Positions 44,058 to 52,547 of a DNA stretch of 64,000 bases are shown here, one piece after another (the stretch's first letter is position 1; the number at the start of each line of letters is the position of its first letter). Where the stretch lies: contig CAXBCP010000019.1 in NCBI GenBank assembly GCA_963974055.1, forward strand, positions 1 to 64,000, given 5' to 3'. The position numbers were made by a program, and so were the translations under genes. The DNA is from CAXBCP01 sp963974055. Lineage in GTDB: Bacteria > Pseudomonadota > Alphaproteobacteria > MPNO01 > UBA830. The notes beneath the pieces were generated by a model. It did no database searches. It was not told the DNA's origin and saw nothing but the letters and a program-made list of their open reading frames with translations.

Positions 44058-44801
44058 TTAGCGCTGGAGCGACAGCAAAATTGCACGCGTACTATCCGCG
44101 AGCTCGCAGTTAATCGATTCGAAGGCCGAAATCGGAGGAAACATCAGGCCGGTACCGTCCATATGGCTCCGCATCTCGCTCAGGTAGCGGTTCACGATAA
44201 CCTCGGTCGTGTTCCTTTTCAGCCCGTGTTCCAGGCAGAAGTCGTTGTCGGCCCCTTCAAGACGCCCAAAGGCGCGCTTCAGCGCATTCGGCATTACCCG
44301 GTCGTAGACTTCCTGGAAAGCAGCAAGTTTCGCGGGATCCTTGGCGAACTGTTTCAGGTTTTCGACCCCGTTGTCGTAGTGGTCCTCTTCGTCCTCCAGC
44401 ACTTCTTCCTGGCTTTCGCCCCAGGGGACATAGCTGGATTCCCGGTATTCCATGATCTGGTGACTTCCGGCGCGGTCGACGGTAAAATTGAACACCGCGA
44501 TATCGAGCCAGTTATCGAGATCGAGTCCCCAGAATTCACCGGCATCGGGACGGCCCGCGATTATTTCTTCCGGATCTTCGCCGAGATCGGTCAGAAGATC
44601 GTAGAGCCCACGGCTATGTCGGGCTTCTTCGGCCGCGAATTCGGCGGCCAGTTCTTTTTCCTGCCAGTTGGGCGCCGCGCTGATGGCCCGCCCGAACACT
44701 TCGGCCGTCGCGGTTTCCGCGTAAATCTGGCGCGTCATCAGCCGGACCAGCATATCCTTGTAAGCACCGGTAGCCTCCGACGGTTTCGATACTGTTTCCA
44801 C
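44058..44801 (-). CDS. Ferritin-like diiron protein of the PaaA/PaaC family
   Basis: All-helical protein of 247 residues. Diiron ligand motifs are visible: QIYAETATAEVFGRAI, EFAAEEARHSRGLYDLL (ExxH) and VLEDEEDHYDNGVENL (second ExxH-like). The size matches PaaC, and the fold is that of the phenylacetyl-CoA epoxidase catalytic/structural subunits. No other paa genes adjoin, so it could be a stand-alone diiron oxygenase. The start is GTG at 44801 with GGAGAAGG upstream. Divergent from the LysR gene, which is its likely regulator. Confidence 0.78.
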   Translation of the reverse strand: METVSKPSEATGAYKDMLVRLMTRQIYAETATAEVFGRAISAAPNWQEKELAAEFAAEEARHSRGLYDLLTDLGEDPEEIIAGRPDAGEFWGLDLDNWLDIAVFNFTVDRAGSHQIMEYRESSYVPWGESQEEVLEDEEDHYDNGVENLKQFAKDPAKLAAFQEVYDRVMPNALKRAFGRLEGADNDFCLEHGLKRNTTEVIVNRYLSEMRSHMDGTGLMFPPISAFESINCELADSTRAILLSLQR

Positions 44802-44959
44802 AACCTTCTCCCTTTTTGTTTATCGACGAAGTCACGGTCCGTTCCGGTATTAAACGCTGTGATGCCAGCCGGAACATGCCGATACATCACGGTATCGGGT
44901 TGAATTTCCCAAACACCTAGATATAAATCAAATCGCTATGTTTTATACGAGTTATCATT

Positions 44960-45892
44960 TTGACGAATATTCGAAACATAGACCTGAATCTTCTGGTTGT
45001 GCTCGACGTCCTGCTCGACGAGCGCAGTGTCAGCCGCGCCGCCAGGCGCCTGAACCTGTCCCAGCCGGCGGTCAGCGGCGCGCTGAAACGACTGCGGAAC
45101 GCGTTTCACGATCCCCTTTTCGTGCGATCGCAACAGGGGATCAGGCCGACCCCGCAGGCGCTTGAACTGATCGGCCCGGTAAAGGCCGTACTGCAGGATA
45201 TCGATACCATCCTGTCGCTGGCCGAGTTCGATCCGGACACGGCCGATTCCGTCTTCACCATCGCCGCGACCGACTACGCCCAGACGACATTCCTCGCCCC
45301 GCTGATGCAGCTCGTCCACCGTGAGGCGCCGAACATCCGGTTTTCCATTGTTTCGACCGACATCCGGCGCATGCCGGAACAGTTCGACCGCCAGGAAATC
45401 GATTTCGCTGTTACCGTGCCGGAGATGTCGCCGGTGAATGTCCACGCGATGGACCTGTTCGAGGACCGGTATGTCTGCGCCGTCGGCCCCGACCACCCGG
45501 CTGCCCGCGATGCGCTTTCCCTAGACGGTTTCTGCGCCCTCGACCACGTGCTTGTCACGCCGTCAAGCGACGGCTTTTTCGGCCCCACCGACGACGCGCT
45601 GGAAAAACTCGGACGGCGGCGGCGGGTGACGGTCTCGGTGCCCAATTTTCTGAGCCTGCCGAGCATTCTGGGAAGCAGCGATTTTATAACGGTCGCCCCG
45701 GAACGGGTTCTCCTCCCGTTTGCGAATTCGCTTCATATCTTTTCCGCACCGTTGAAACTCCCGGAATTCCGGGTAATTGCCCTGTGGCACGAACTTTCGG
45801 TCCGGTCGCCGGCGCATAGCTGGCTGCGCGACAAAATGACAGAAATCGCCGCCGCGATCGACGCGCCCGATCTGGTGGAGGTCGCCATCTAG
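44960..45892 (+). CDS. LysR-family regulator, NodD-like
   Basis: Transcription factor of 310 residues. The winged HTH is NIDLNLLVVLDVLLDERSVSRAARRLNLSQPAVSGALKRLR, followed by the effector-binding domain (about 90-305) with the SIVSTDIRRMPEQFDRQEIDFAVTVPE hinge. The only usable start keeping the HTH is TTG at 44960. It is divergent from the diiron protein gene across 158 bp, the normal LysR arrangement. The inducer is probably an aromatic acid, by context only. Confidence 0.9.
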   Translation: MTNIRNIDLNLLVVLDVLLDERSVSRAARRLNLSQPAVSGALKRLRNAFHDPLFVRSQQGIRPTPQALELIGPVKAVLQDIDTILSLAEFDPDTADSVFTIAATDYAQTTFLAPLMQLVHREAPNIRFSIVSTDIRRMPEQFDRQEIDFAVTVPEMSPVNVHAMDLFEDRYVCAVGPDHPAARDALSLDGFCALDHVLVTPSSDGFFGPTDDALEKLGRRRRVTVSVPNFLSLPSILGSSDFITVAPERVLLPFANSLHIFSAPLKLPEFRVIALWHELSVRSPAHSWLRDKMTEIAAAIDAPDLVEVAI

Positions 45893-45898
45893 AACCGT

Positions 45899-46789
45899 TC
45901 AAAGCGGTTCCTTCGAATACAGGCGGATAGGGGCGATCTGGCCGGCATCCATATTCCCGGCGTCGATCGCCTGCCGGTAAAGCGACGTCACCAGGTCCGT
46001 CACCGGCAGGGAACTTTTCGTCCGACGGCCCAAATCGCTGGCAATCTCCATGTCCTTCATCATCATGGAAGCGTCGGCCGGATCCGAATAATCCGCCGTC
46101 GCCATGCGCCGTCCGTGATCCTGCAGCACGGGAGAGTCCGCCCAGCCGCCCTTAAGCGCGTCGGCCAGGGATTGGGCATCCATCCCGAAATTCCTGGCCA
46201 GATTGAGCGCTTCTGCGATTGCGCATATCTCCGCCCCGATGATCAACTGGTTGCAGGCCTTCGTCGCCTGCCCGGCGCCTGACGGTCCCATCAGGGTAAT
46301 CTGTCTCGCATAGCAGGAAATCACCGGCTCTGCTTTGACGAAATCGTCGGGTTCGCCGCCTGCCATGACAATCAATTCCCCCCGTGCCGCCCCGCCCGGG
46401 CCGCCCGATACCGGGGCGTCGATCCAGGCGATGCCCGTCTCCGCGCGCAACCGGTCCGCCCATTCCCGCGTTGTCACGGGATGAATAGAAGAGTGGTCGA
46501 CCAGAAGTTTCCCGTCGCTGCCGCTCCCGCCGGCCGAAATACCGTTTGCGCCGAATACGATTTCTTCGACCGCATCGTCGTTCGTCACACACAAAACGAC
46601 CGCATCCACTGCGTCGATCAAGATCGCGGGACTGTCCGCCCAGACGGCGCCCGAAGCAAGGAGTGCGCTCGCCCGGTCGCGATTCCGCGCCCACACGGTC
46701 ACCGGCAAACCGGCAGCGATAAGGTGCCCGCACATTGCACCGCCCATGGTGCCGAGACCGATGAAACCGATTTTCAGATCGTTCGCCAT
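45899..46789 (-). CDS. NAD(P)-dependent beta-hydroxyacid dehydrogenase (HIBADH family)
   Basis: A protein of 296 residues. The N-terminal nucleotide motif is GFIGLGTMGGAMCGHL, the substrate motif is DAPVSGGPGGAARGELIVMAGG, and the catalytic lysine lies in GAGQATKACNQL. It belongs with 3-hydroxyisobutyrate and tartronate semialdehyde dehydrogenases. Convergent with the LysR gene (6 bp between stops). Confidence 0.92.
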   Translation of the reverse strand: MANDLKIGFIGLGTMGGAMCGHLIAAGLPVTVWARNRDRASALLASGAVWADSPAILIDAVDAVVLCVTNDDAVEEIVFGANGISAGGSGSDGKLLVDHSSIHPVTTREWADRLRAETGIAWIDAPVSGGPGGAARGELIVMAGGEPDDFVKAEPVISCYARQITLMGPSGAGQATKACNQLIIGAEICAIAEALNLARNFGMDAQSLADALKGGWADSPVLQDHGRRMATADYSDPADASMMMKDMEIASDLGRRTKSSLPVTDLVTSLYRQAIDAGNMDAGQIAPIRLYSKEPL

Positions 46790-46915
46790 GTTCTTTCCTG
46801 CCTCTGTTCCGATATCCTCGACAGCTTAGCAGACAGACGTCGGAATTGACGCTTTCTCTCATCTTCCCAAGGGCGTAAGTTTGGAAAAATCACCAGCACT
46901 CAAGGATCGGATCCC

Positions 46916-47344
46916 ATGGCAAAACTGACGCTCGATCAGGCACAGATCATCATCACCAAAACATTAGAAAAAGGCGCCGAAATGGGTCTGAACCCGCTGA
47001 CGGTTGCCGTCGTCGACGATGGCGGCAACCTGAAAACCTTTGCCCGCGCAGACGGCCCCGGTGCCGCGCTCCGCCCGCAGGTCGCAACCGGCAAGGCTTT
47101 CGGTGCGGTCGGCATGGGCAGATCGTCGCGCCAGCTCGGCGAGATGTTCCAGGAGCGCCCGAATTTCGGCACCGCCCTTGTCGGCGCCTCAGAAGGCCGG
47201 CTGATCCCCGTTCCGGGCGGCGTGCTGATCAAGGACGGCGACGAAATCATCGGCGCCGTCGGCGTCAGCGGCGATACGTCGGATAACGACGAGGCCGCGG
47301 CCGTTGCCGGAATCGAGGCCGCCGGTCTTTCAGCAGGTATCTGA
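46916..47344 (+). CDS. GlcG/HbpS family protein
   Basis: A protein of 142 residues: LTLDQAQIIITKTLEKGAEMGLNPLTVAVVDDGGNL, then ALVGASEGRLIPVPGGVLIKDGDEIIGAVGVSGDTSDNDE, the complete GlcG/HbpS/PduO-C pattern. Members bind haem or cofactors and often accompany catabolic genes. No signal peptide. It lies 9 bp before the first MFS gene and is probably co-transcribed with it. Confidence 0.9.
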   Translation: MAKLTLDQAQIIITKTLEKGAEMGLNPLTVAVVDDGGNLKTFARADGPGAALRPQVATGKAFGAVGMGRSSRQLGEMFQERPNFGTALVGASEGRLIPVPGGVLIKDGDEIIGAVGVSGDTSDNDEAAAVAGIEAAGLSAGI

Positions 47345-47353
47345 CACCCCATC

Positions 47354-48595
47354 ATGACGCAAGCAGCAGTACTGGCAGACGTCGATATTCTTCGGCGCGA
47401 CCGGCGCGTGACGTCGCTCATCGGCATTTCCCATGGGGCGAGCCATTTTTACCAGCTCGCCCTGGCCCCGCTTTTTCCGCTGATCAATCAGGCGGCGGGT
47501 TTCAGCTACGTCGAACTGGCCTCCCTGACGATGGCGTTCTATGTGGCGTCGGCCGTCTGCCAGCCGTTTTCGGGATTTCTGGTCGACCGGTTCGGCGCGC
47601 GCGTCGTTCTGCTCGCAGGACTCGGCCTGCTCGCCGCGGCAACGACCCTGATGGGCCTGTTGCCGCTTTATCCGGTACTTCTGCTGCTGTCGGTGCTTGC
47701 CGGTGTCGGGAACAGCGTGTTCCATCCCTGCGACTACAGCATCATGAATGCGACAATCAGCGAAAACCGTATGGCGCGCGCTTTCAGCATTCACATGTTC
47801 GGCGGTTATGCCGGCTACGTGCTGGCGCCTGTCAGCATGATCTTCCTCGGTAATCTTATCGGCTGGCAGCTCGCCATTATATTCGCCGGCGCCGTGGGAC
47901 TGATCCTGTTCGCCATTCTCTGGGGCGGCAGCCGCGACTTCAGGGACAGCACCCATGAGCGCGCAGAATCCGGACAGGCGCAGGAGCCACTGAAGCAGAG
48001 CATCAAGACCCTGATGAGCGCGCCGGTCGTCATGTGCTGGGTGTTCTTTTTCTTCACGGCGATGGGCCAGATGGGTCTGATGACCTTTGTTCCGACCCTG
48101 ATGAAAGAGATATACGCCTTCGACCTTCAGGCGGCGGGCGCTTTTGTGTCCGTCATGATCGGCGCCGTTATGGTCGGTGTTCTCTGCGGTGGGTATCTCG
48201 GCGATTTTTTCCGGAAACCCGACGTCGTCGTCACGATCGGATACGTGTTCGGCGCTTTTCTGGTTGCCCTTATCTGGCACTTCGATCTTCTGCCATGGCA
48301 ACTTTACGGAATTTTTGCCGTCGTTGGTTTTCTGTACGGCGTCGTCTTTCCGTCTCGCGAATTGCTGATCCGCGCGGCAACGCCTAAAGGCGCCAGCGGC
48401 CGCGTATTCGGGTTCGTATATTCGGGCATGGATTTTGGCGCAGCCCTTATCCCGGTTCTGTTCGGCTGGTTCGTCGATACCGGTATACCGCGGACCGCGT
48501 TCCTGTGTGTTGCGATACTGTGGATGCTGTCCGTCGTTGTGATGCTGATGACAAGCGCCGCAACCCGCAGGCAGACCGCGGCGGCGGCGGAATAG
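47354..48595 (+). CDS. MFS transporter (tandem copy 1)
   Basis: Twelve-helix carrier of 413 residues. ISHGASHFYQLALAPLFPLI opens helix 1, FLVDRFGARVVLLAG forms loop 2-3, and VFHPCDYSIMNATISENRMARAFSIH and FPSRELLIRAATPKGASGRVFG are the family signature it shares with the carriers at 7196 and 48598. The next gene starts 2 bp after its stop. Probably proton-coupled; substrate unknown. Confidence 0.9.
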   Translation: MTQAAVLADVDILRRDRRVTSLIGISHGASHFYQLALAPLFPLINQAAGFSYVELASLTMAFYVASAVCQPFSGFLVDRFGARVVLLAGLGLLAAATTLMGLLPLYPVLLLLSVLAGVGNSVFHPCDYSIMNATISENRMARAFSIHMFGGYAGYVLAPVSMIFLGNLIGWQLAIIFAGAVGLILFAILWGGSRDFRDSTHERAESGQAQEPLKQSIKTLMSAPVVMCWVFFFFTAMGQMGLMTFVPTLMKEIYAFDLQAAGAFVSVMIGAVMVGVLCGGYLGDFFRKPDVVVTIGYVFGAFLVALIWHFDLLPWQLYGIFAVVGFLYGVVFPSRELLIRAATPKGASGRVFGFVYSGMDFGAALIPVLFGWFVDTGIPRTAFLCVAILWMLSVVVMLMTSAATRRQTAAAAE

Positions 48596-48597
48596 CC

Positions 48598-49833
48598 GTG
48601 CAGGCGGCTGCACTCGTCGGACGGAGGCGCGATGTCCGGGTGATGAGCGTGGTCGGAGTGTGTCACTTTTTCAGCCATTTCTACCAGTTGGCCCTGCCCC
48701 CGCTTTTCGTCCTGATCCATCAGGTAGAGGGACACAGCTACGCCAGCCTCGCCCTTCTGGTGACCGTCATGTACTCGGTTTCATTCGCGCTGCAGCTGCC
48801 TGTCGGATTTTTTGTCGACCGGTACGGGGCACGTCCGATTCTGATGGCCGGGGTCGCCCTGTTCGCAGCGGCGACGATGCTTTACGGCCTGATTCCGGGA
48901 TACCCCGCGCTTGTTGTCCTTTCCGTCGTCGCGGGTGCCGCCAACAGTGTGTTCCATCCGGCCGACTATTCCATTCTCAACGCGTCGGTGACGAAGCTCC
49001 GTCTCGGCCGCGCGTTCAGCATCCATAATTTCGGCGGTTTTATGGGATATGCGGCGGCGCCTATCCTGATGTCCGGCATGGGGGCGCTTTGGGGCTGGAA
49101 GACGGCCGTGCTCGTTGCCGGTGCCGCCGGTCTCCTGACAGTCGTCGCCGCGGTCGCCCTCAGTGGCGATTTTCGCGATTCATCCCATACCCGGCGGGAT
49201 CAGAACAGCAGGTCAGACCTGAAGACCGACCTGCGGCTGCTGTTCAGCGCGCCGGCGCTGATTTGCGTCGTGTTTTTCGCGCTCCTGTCCGCCGGACAGA
49301 TGGGGCCGCAATGGTTCGGCGATAAAATTTATTATCTCGCCCACAATATCCCGGTGGTAATCGGCAACAGCTATATATCGATGTTTGTCGTCGGGATCAT
49401 GGCCGGCGTTATCATCGGCGGATTTGCGGCAGATAAAGCCCGGGACCATCTCAAGCTGGCCTTTGGCAGTTTTTTCCTGTCCGGGGTCGGGATGTTCCTG
49501 ATGGCTATCGTGCCGCCCTCCCCGGAGATCATATATCCGCTGTTTGTCGTTACCGGGTTTCTGTTCGGCTTCGGCTTTTCGTCCCGCGATATGGTCGTCA
49601 GCAGCCTTGCCCCGCCGGAATCCAGCGGCAAGGTGTTCGGCTTCGTGTTTTCCGGGCTGGATATCGGCGCCGCAGCAGGACCGATCGTCTACGGCTACCT
49701 GATCGGCTCCGGCCGGCATCTTGAAGCGTTTTACGTCTCCGCCCTGCTCATCGGGCTGGCGGGCGTTTCCGTGTTCGCGGCCGGGAAAAGCGCTTTGGCG
49801 CGGACCGCGAGGTCGGATCAGGCCGGCGCATGA
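48598..49833 (+). CDS. MFS transporter (tandem copy 2)
   Basis: Carrier of 411 residues, a diverged duplicate of the preceding gene: HFFSHFYQLALPPLFVLI, VFHPADYSILNASVTKLRLGRAFSIH and FSSRDMVVSSLAPPESSGKVFGFVFSG. The start is GTG at 48598, 2 bp after the previous stop; from it the N-terminus VQAAALVG aligns with the paralogue. The stop overlaps the next start (ATGA), so the three membrane proteins are made from one coupled message. Confidence 0.88.
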   Translation: MQAAALVGRRRDVRVMSVVGVCHFFSHFYQLALPPLFVLIHQVEGHSYASLALLVTVMYSVSFALQLPVGFFVDRYGARPILMAGVALFAAATMLYGLIPGYPALVVLSVVAGAANSVFHPADYSILNASVTKLRLGRAFSIHNFGGFMGYAAAPILMSGMGALWGWKTAVLVAGAAGLLTVVAAVALSGDFRDSSHTRRDQNSRSDLKTDLRLLFSAPALICVVFFALLSAGQMGPQWFGDKIYYLAHNIPVVIGNSYISMFVVGIMAGVIIGGFAADKARDHLKLAFGSFFLSGVGMFLMAIVPPSPEIIYPLFVVTGFLFGFGFSSRDMVVSSLAPPESSGKVFGFVFSGLDIGAAAGPIVYGYLIGSGRHLEAFYVSALLIGLAGVSVFAAGKSALARTARSDQAGA

Positions 49834-51140
49834 ACGGCATATTCTTTGCCATCATCCTTATTGCCTTTGCCGTCGCCGGCTGGCGGCAGGTAACCTGGAT
49901 AAATCCCGGCACCGCCGATGCTGTATCGCCGATGCAGGGGCTGGCCAACGGCATGGTCGAAACCGCTGGCAGCTCCGTCACGCTCGCGATCGGGCTGGTC
50001 GGCGTGATGGCGTTTTTCCTGGGGCTGATGAAGGTCGCCGAAGAAGGCGGCATGCTGACCGTCATCGCCAAGACGATCCGGCCGCTCATGGTGCGCCTGT
50101 TTCCGGAAGTACCGGCAAATCACCCGGCCATGGGGGCGATGATCCTCAATATGTCGGCAAACGCGCTCGGTCTCGGCAATGCCGCCACGCCGTTCGGTAT
50201 CCGCGCCATGCAGGAGCTCGACAAGCTCAATCCCTGCAAGGGGACCGCGACCAACGCAATGGCGCTTTTCCTCGCCATCAACACGTCCAGCGTGACGCTG
50301 TTGCCGACCGGCGTGATCGCGTTGCGCGCGGCAGCCGGGTCGACCGATCCCGCCGGAATCCTGCCGACAACCCTGTTCGCCACCGTCTTTTCGACAATGA
50401 TCGCGATCGTCATGTGCCTCACCCTGCGCCGCTACTGGACGTCGGTCGAGGACGCGACGCCGGCGGCAGAGATTGTCGACCTGCAGGAAGAGGCGCGGGT
50501 TTCGGGGGAGGCGCTTCCCGACGCCGCCGACGATTCATACCCCGCCTGGATCTCGGCCGTCGCCCTCGTGACGATCGCTGCCCTTATCCCTCTTACGATC
50601 CTGTTCGGTAAAACGATTTCCCCCTGGATCATTCCCGGACTGACCGTCGCCCTGCTCGGCTTCGGCGTTGCCAGGAAAGTCCGCGTCTACGAAGCCTTCG
50701 TCGACGGCGCCAAGGACGGCTTCAATGTCGCGATCCGGATTATTCCCTATCTCGTTGCCATCCTTGTCGCTGTCGGCATGTTCCGGGCGTCGGGCGCGCT
50801 GGAGGTCTTTATTTCGGGTATCGGTCCTGTAACCGCCCTGTTCGGTATGCCGCCGGAAGCCCTGCCGATGGCTCTGTTGCGGCCGCTCTCCGGTTCCGGC
50901 GCCTATGGCGTTCTTGCATCCATTATCCAGGATCCGAATATCGGACCGGATTCCTATGCGGGTTATCTGGTGAGTACCCTTCAGGGCTCGACGGAAACGA
51001 CATTCTACGTCCTTGCCGTCTATTTCGGCGCGGTTCAGATACGGCGTGTCCGTTATGCGCTGGTCGCGGCCCTGTGCGCCGACGTCGCCGGGATCGCAGC
51101 AGCTATATTTATCTGTTCGCTTTTATACGGGAATATCTGA
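49830..51140 (+). CDS. Fused SpmA-SpmB nucleoside-recognition (Gate) membrane protein
   Basis: Polytopic protein of 436 residues joining two families. The N-terminal half (about 1-210) matches SpmA: GVMAFFLGLMKVAEEGGM, MGAMILNMSANALGLGNAATPFGIRAMQEL. The C-terminal half (about 260-436) matches SpmB: GAKDGFNVAIRIIPYLVAILVAVGMFRASGAL and ALLRPLSGSGAYGVLASII. In Bacillus the separate proteins act in spore maturation; this organism's gene set gives no sign of sporulation, so a transport role is likelier. It is coupled to two MFS carriers. GTG/ATG choice is clear: ATG 49830 overlaps the carrier stop. Confidence 0.9.
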   Translation: MNGIFFAIILIAFAVAGWRQVTWINPGTADAVSPMQGLANGMVETAGSSVTLAIGLVGVMAFFLGLMKVAEEGGMLTVIAKTIRPLMVRLFPEVPANHPAMGAMILNMSANALGLGNAATPFGIRAMQELDKLNPCKGTATNAMALFLAINTSSVTLLPTGVIALRAAAGSTDPAGILPTTLFATVFSTMIAIVMCLTLRRYWTSVEDATPAAEIVDLQEEARVSGEALPDAADDSYPAWISAVALVTIAALIPLTILFGKTISPWIIPGLTVALLGFGVARKVRVYEAFVDGAKDGFNVAIRIIPYLVAILVAVGMFRASGALEVFISGIGPVTALFGMPPEALPMALLRPLSGSGAYGVLASIIQDPNIGPDSYAGYLVSTLQGSTETTFYVLAVYFGAVQIRRVRYALVAALCADVAGIAAAIFICSLLYGNI

Positions 51141-51246
51141 AAAGAGCGGAGCCAACGCCTGCGCCAGCTTTAACGGCTCCGCCCAACACAAAGGAGTACA
51201 GGGAGGCATTGGTGGGACAACCAAAACGACTTCCTCTGCGGCGCGC

Positions 51247-51280
51247 TTGCTTCGCGACAAGGGAGAGAACCGCGAAGCAA
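51247..51280. other. Perfect 10-bp inverted repeat (hairpin)
   Basis: TTGCTTCGCG and CGCGAAGCAA flank a 14-base purine-rich loop (acaagggagagaac). Stable in either strand. Function unknown. Confidence 0.6.
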
Positions 51281-51408
51281 ATGCTGAGTACCATGTGAAG
51301 TATTCATGGCGGAAACTTTAACAGCTTTTAGTATATTTCGACAGAGACGTAATATAGACCGATTCGCAACTGATTCGTTCTGAATCCGCTTTTATTGACA
51401 GGGGATTA

Positions 51409-51434
51409 CAGTAATCGACCGGTTTCGATTACTG
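51409..51434 (-). terminator. Hairpin downstream of the dioxygenase gene
   Basis: CAGTAATCGA-CCGGTT-TCGATTACTG, a perfect 10-bp stem with a 6-base loop, lies 33 bp beyond the dioxygenase stop. No run of T follows on the minus strand, so it is a possible rather than certain terminator. Confidence 0.4.
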
Positions 51435-51466
51435 GCCGCGAACGAATCGATTCGAGTTCTGTCCGG

Positions 51467-52102
51467 CTACCCCAGAACGATATCGAACGTCCCTTTCACG
51501 GCGTTTTCGTCCAGTTCCGGCGCGGGAACCTGACGGACGGACGCGGCCCGCCTGGCCCTGTCAGTTCTGAGTCTGTTGAACAGAAAATCCCCGTCATTCG
51601 ACGGATGACCGTCGATATAGAGTTGCGAGGTAAAGACGCGTCCTTGCGGCGATTTGACCTTAAAATGTATATGCGGCGTCCTGCCGGGATAGGAAACCGG
51701 GGTAATCGTCCGGAAACGATAGGCGCCGTCCCGGTCCGTTACCGTTGTCCCGAAGCCCTGAAAAGCGCGGTCGAAGGTCCCCCGGCGGGAATCGCCACTA
51801 TGCAGGTACACGCCGTTTGCATCGCATTGCCAGATTTCAATTTTCATCCCCGGTCTCGCCGTCCCGGACGGATCAACGACACGCCCCATCAGATGGAATA
51901 TTTCACCCGATGCGATCCCATCGCCGGGCGCGACCGACAGGAGATCGTTGTCGGTGTGCAACGGTAACCTGTCCGGATAGAACGGACCTTCGGTTCCCGA
52001 CGGCGTCAACAGCCGTTCAGCGGCGGAAATACCGCTGCGCGGCAGCAGCGCTGCCGCAGCGGTACCCCCCAGGAAAAGACGGCGTCGGCTCACATAAATC
52101 AT
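51467..52102 (-). CDS. Exported intradiol ring-cleavage dioxygenase
   Basis: A protein of 211 residues from the ATG at 52102 (AGGA upstream). The N-terminus has the twin-arginine motif SRRRLFLGG followed by a hydrophobic stretch and likely cleavage near residue 26. The mature part is a protocatechuate 3,4-dioxygenase-like domain: TEGPFYP, DPSGTARPGMKIEIWQCDANGVYLH (first Tyr ligand) and SYPGRTPHIHFKV (second Tyr and both His ligands of Fe(III)). Export of a folded metalloprotein by Tat fits. It should open a catechol or related ring outside the cytoplasm. Monocistronic. Confidence 0.85.
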   Translation of the reverse strand: MIYVSRRRLFLGGTAAAALLPRSGISAAERLLTPSGTEGPFYPDRLPLHTDNDLLSVAPGDGIASGEIFHLMGRVVDPSGTARPGMKIEIWQCDANGVYLHSGDSRRGTFDRAFQGFGTTVTDRDGAYRFRTITPVSYPGRTPHIHFKVKSPQGRVFTSQLYIDGHPSNDGDFLFNRLRTDRARRAASVRQVPAPELDENAVKGTFDIVLG

Positions 52103-52276
52103 AGGCAATCCTGCTTTCTCGGCCAACTCGAAGCCGCCTTGACGAACCCCACGGGGCGTTCACGGCCAGCCCCTGCCCGATCCGTCTTTTTTTCCGTACC
52201 TGGCGGATCGGCGCCGGCACAGGCAAAAATAAGGCATTGATTTTTAAGTATATTCATTGACTTTTCGGTGCATATG

Positions 52277-52330
52277 TTTAGGTATGTTTCATCGCCTTAC
52301 CTAAAAGAAGGCGAAGCGTAAAAGGTAGGC
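52277..52330 (+). promoter_or_regulatory. Structured leader with mutually exclusive hairpins
   Basis: TTTAGGTA (52277-52284) can pair with TACCTAAA (52298-52305). TCGCCTT (52292-52298) can pair with AAGGCGA (52308-52314). GCCTTACCT (52294-52302) can pair, with one bulge, with AGGTAGGC (52323-52330), which holds the ribosome-binding site of the next small gene. The three pairings exclude one another, as in a translational switch or thermosensor. Confidence 0.4.
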
Positions 52331-52332
52331 AA

Positions 52333-52440
52333 GTGAATACGAAAACGACATACACCATCCCGGTTCTGCTCGGGGTACTGATAGGTGTGGGCTGGCTGAT
52401 GACCAGCCTGACCCTGCTCCGCACATTGGGAGCAATTTAG
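52333..52440 (+). CDS. Small single-helix membrane protein (35 aa)
   Basis: A gene of 36 codons starting with GTG at 52333, preceded at good spacing by AAAGGTAGG. The product has a short polar start (MNTKTTYTIP) and one hydrophobic helix from about residue 10 to 31 (VLLGVLIGVGWLMTSLTLL). It resembles small membrane regulators by size and layout, but I do not recognise it. Its Shine-Dalgarno can be hidden by the upstream leader. The next gene begins 107 bp later on the same strand. Confidence 0.6.
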   Translation: MNTKTTYTIPVLLGVLIGVGWLMTSLTLLRTLGAI

Positions 52441-52547
52441 GCAAACGCGACCTGATTGGTTATCCATTCTTAAACCATTTCAAGCGACATTCACTTGTCG
52501 GGTGAGATCAACCCGAGAATTAATGTCTGGCGGGTAATGGTTGCGGG

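Larger units (their letters stand above)
51141..51466. other. Convergent non-coding region with several hairpins
   Basis: No credible gene in 326 bp between two convergent stops. It holds GCGGAGCC/GGCTCCGC (51146-51153 and 51175-51182), a perfect 10-bp stem at 51247-51280, a perfect 10-bp stem at 51409-51434 and a 12-bp palindrome at 51443-51454. The hexamer GATTCG also occurs at 51361 and 51372, 11 bp apart. Some hairpins may be terminators, though none has a good T-run; an RNA gene is possible. Confidence 0.45.

Noticed and set aside
44902..44959. Possible LysR box (ATAAA...TTTAT) before the LysR gene
   Set aside because: Loose symmetry only; no clear T-N11-A site, so it is not listed as an operator.
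51211..51298. Small frame starting GTG with GGGAGG upstream in the convergent gap
   Set aside because: Only about 28 codons, basic composition, and it overlaps the perfect hairpin at 51247-51280, which explains the sequence better.
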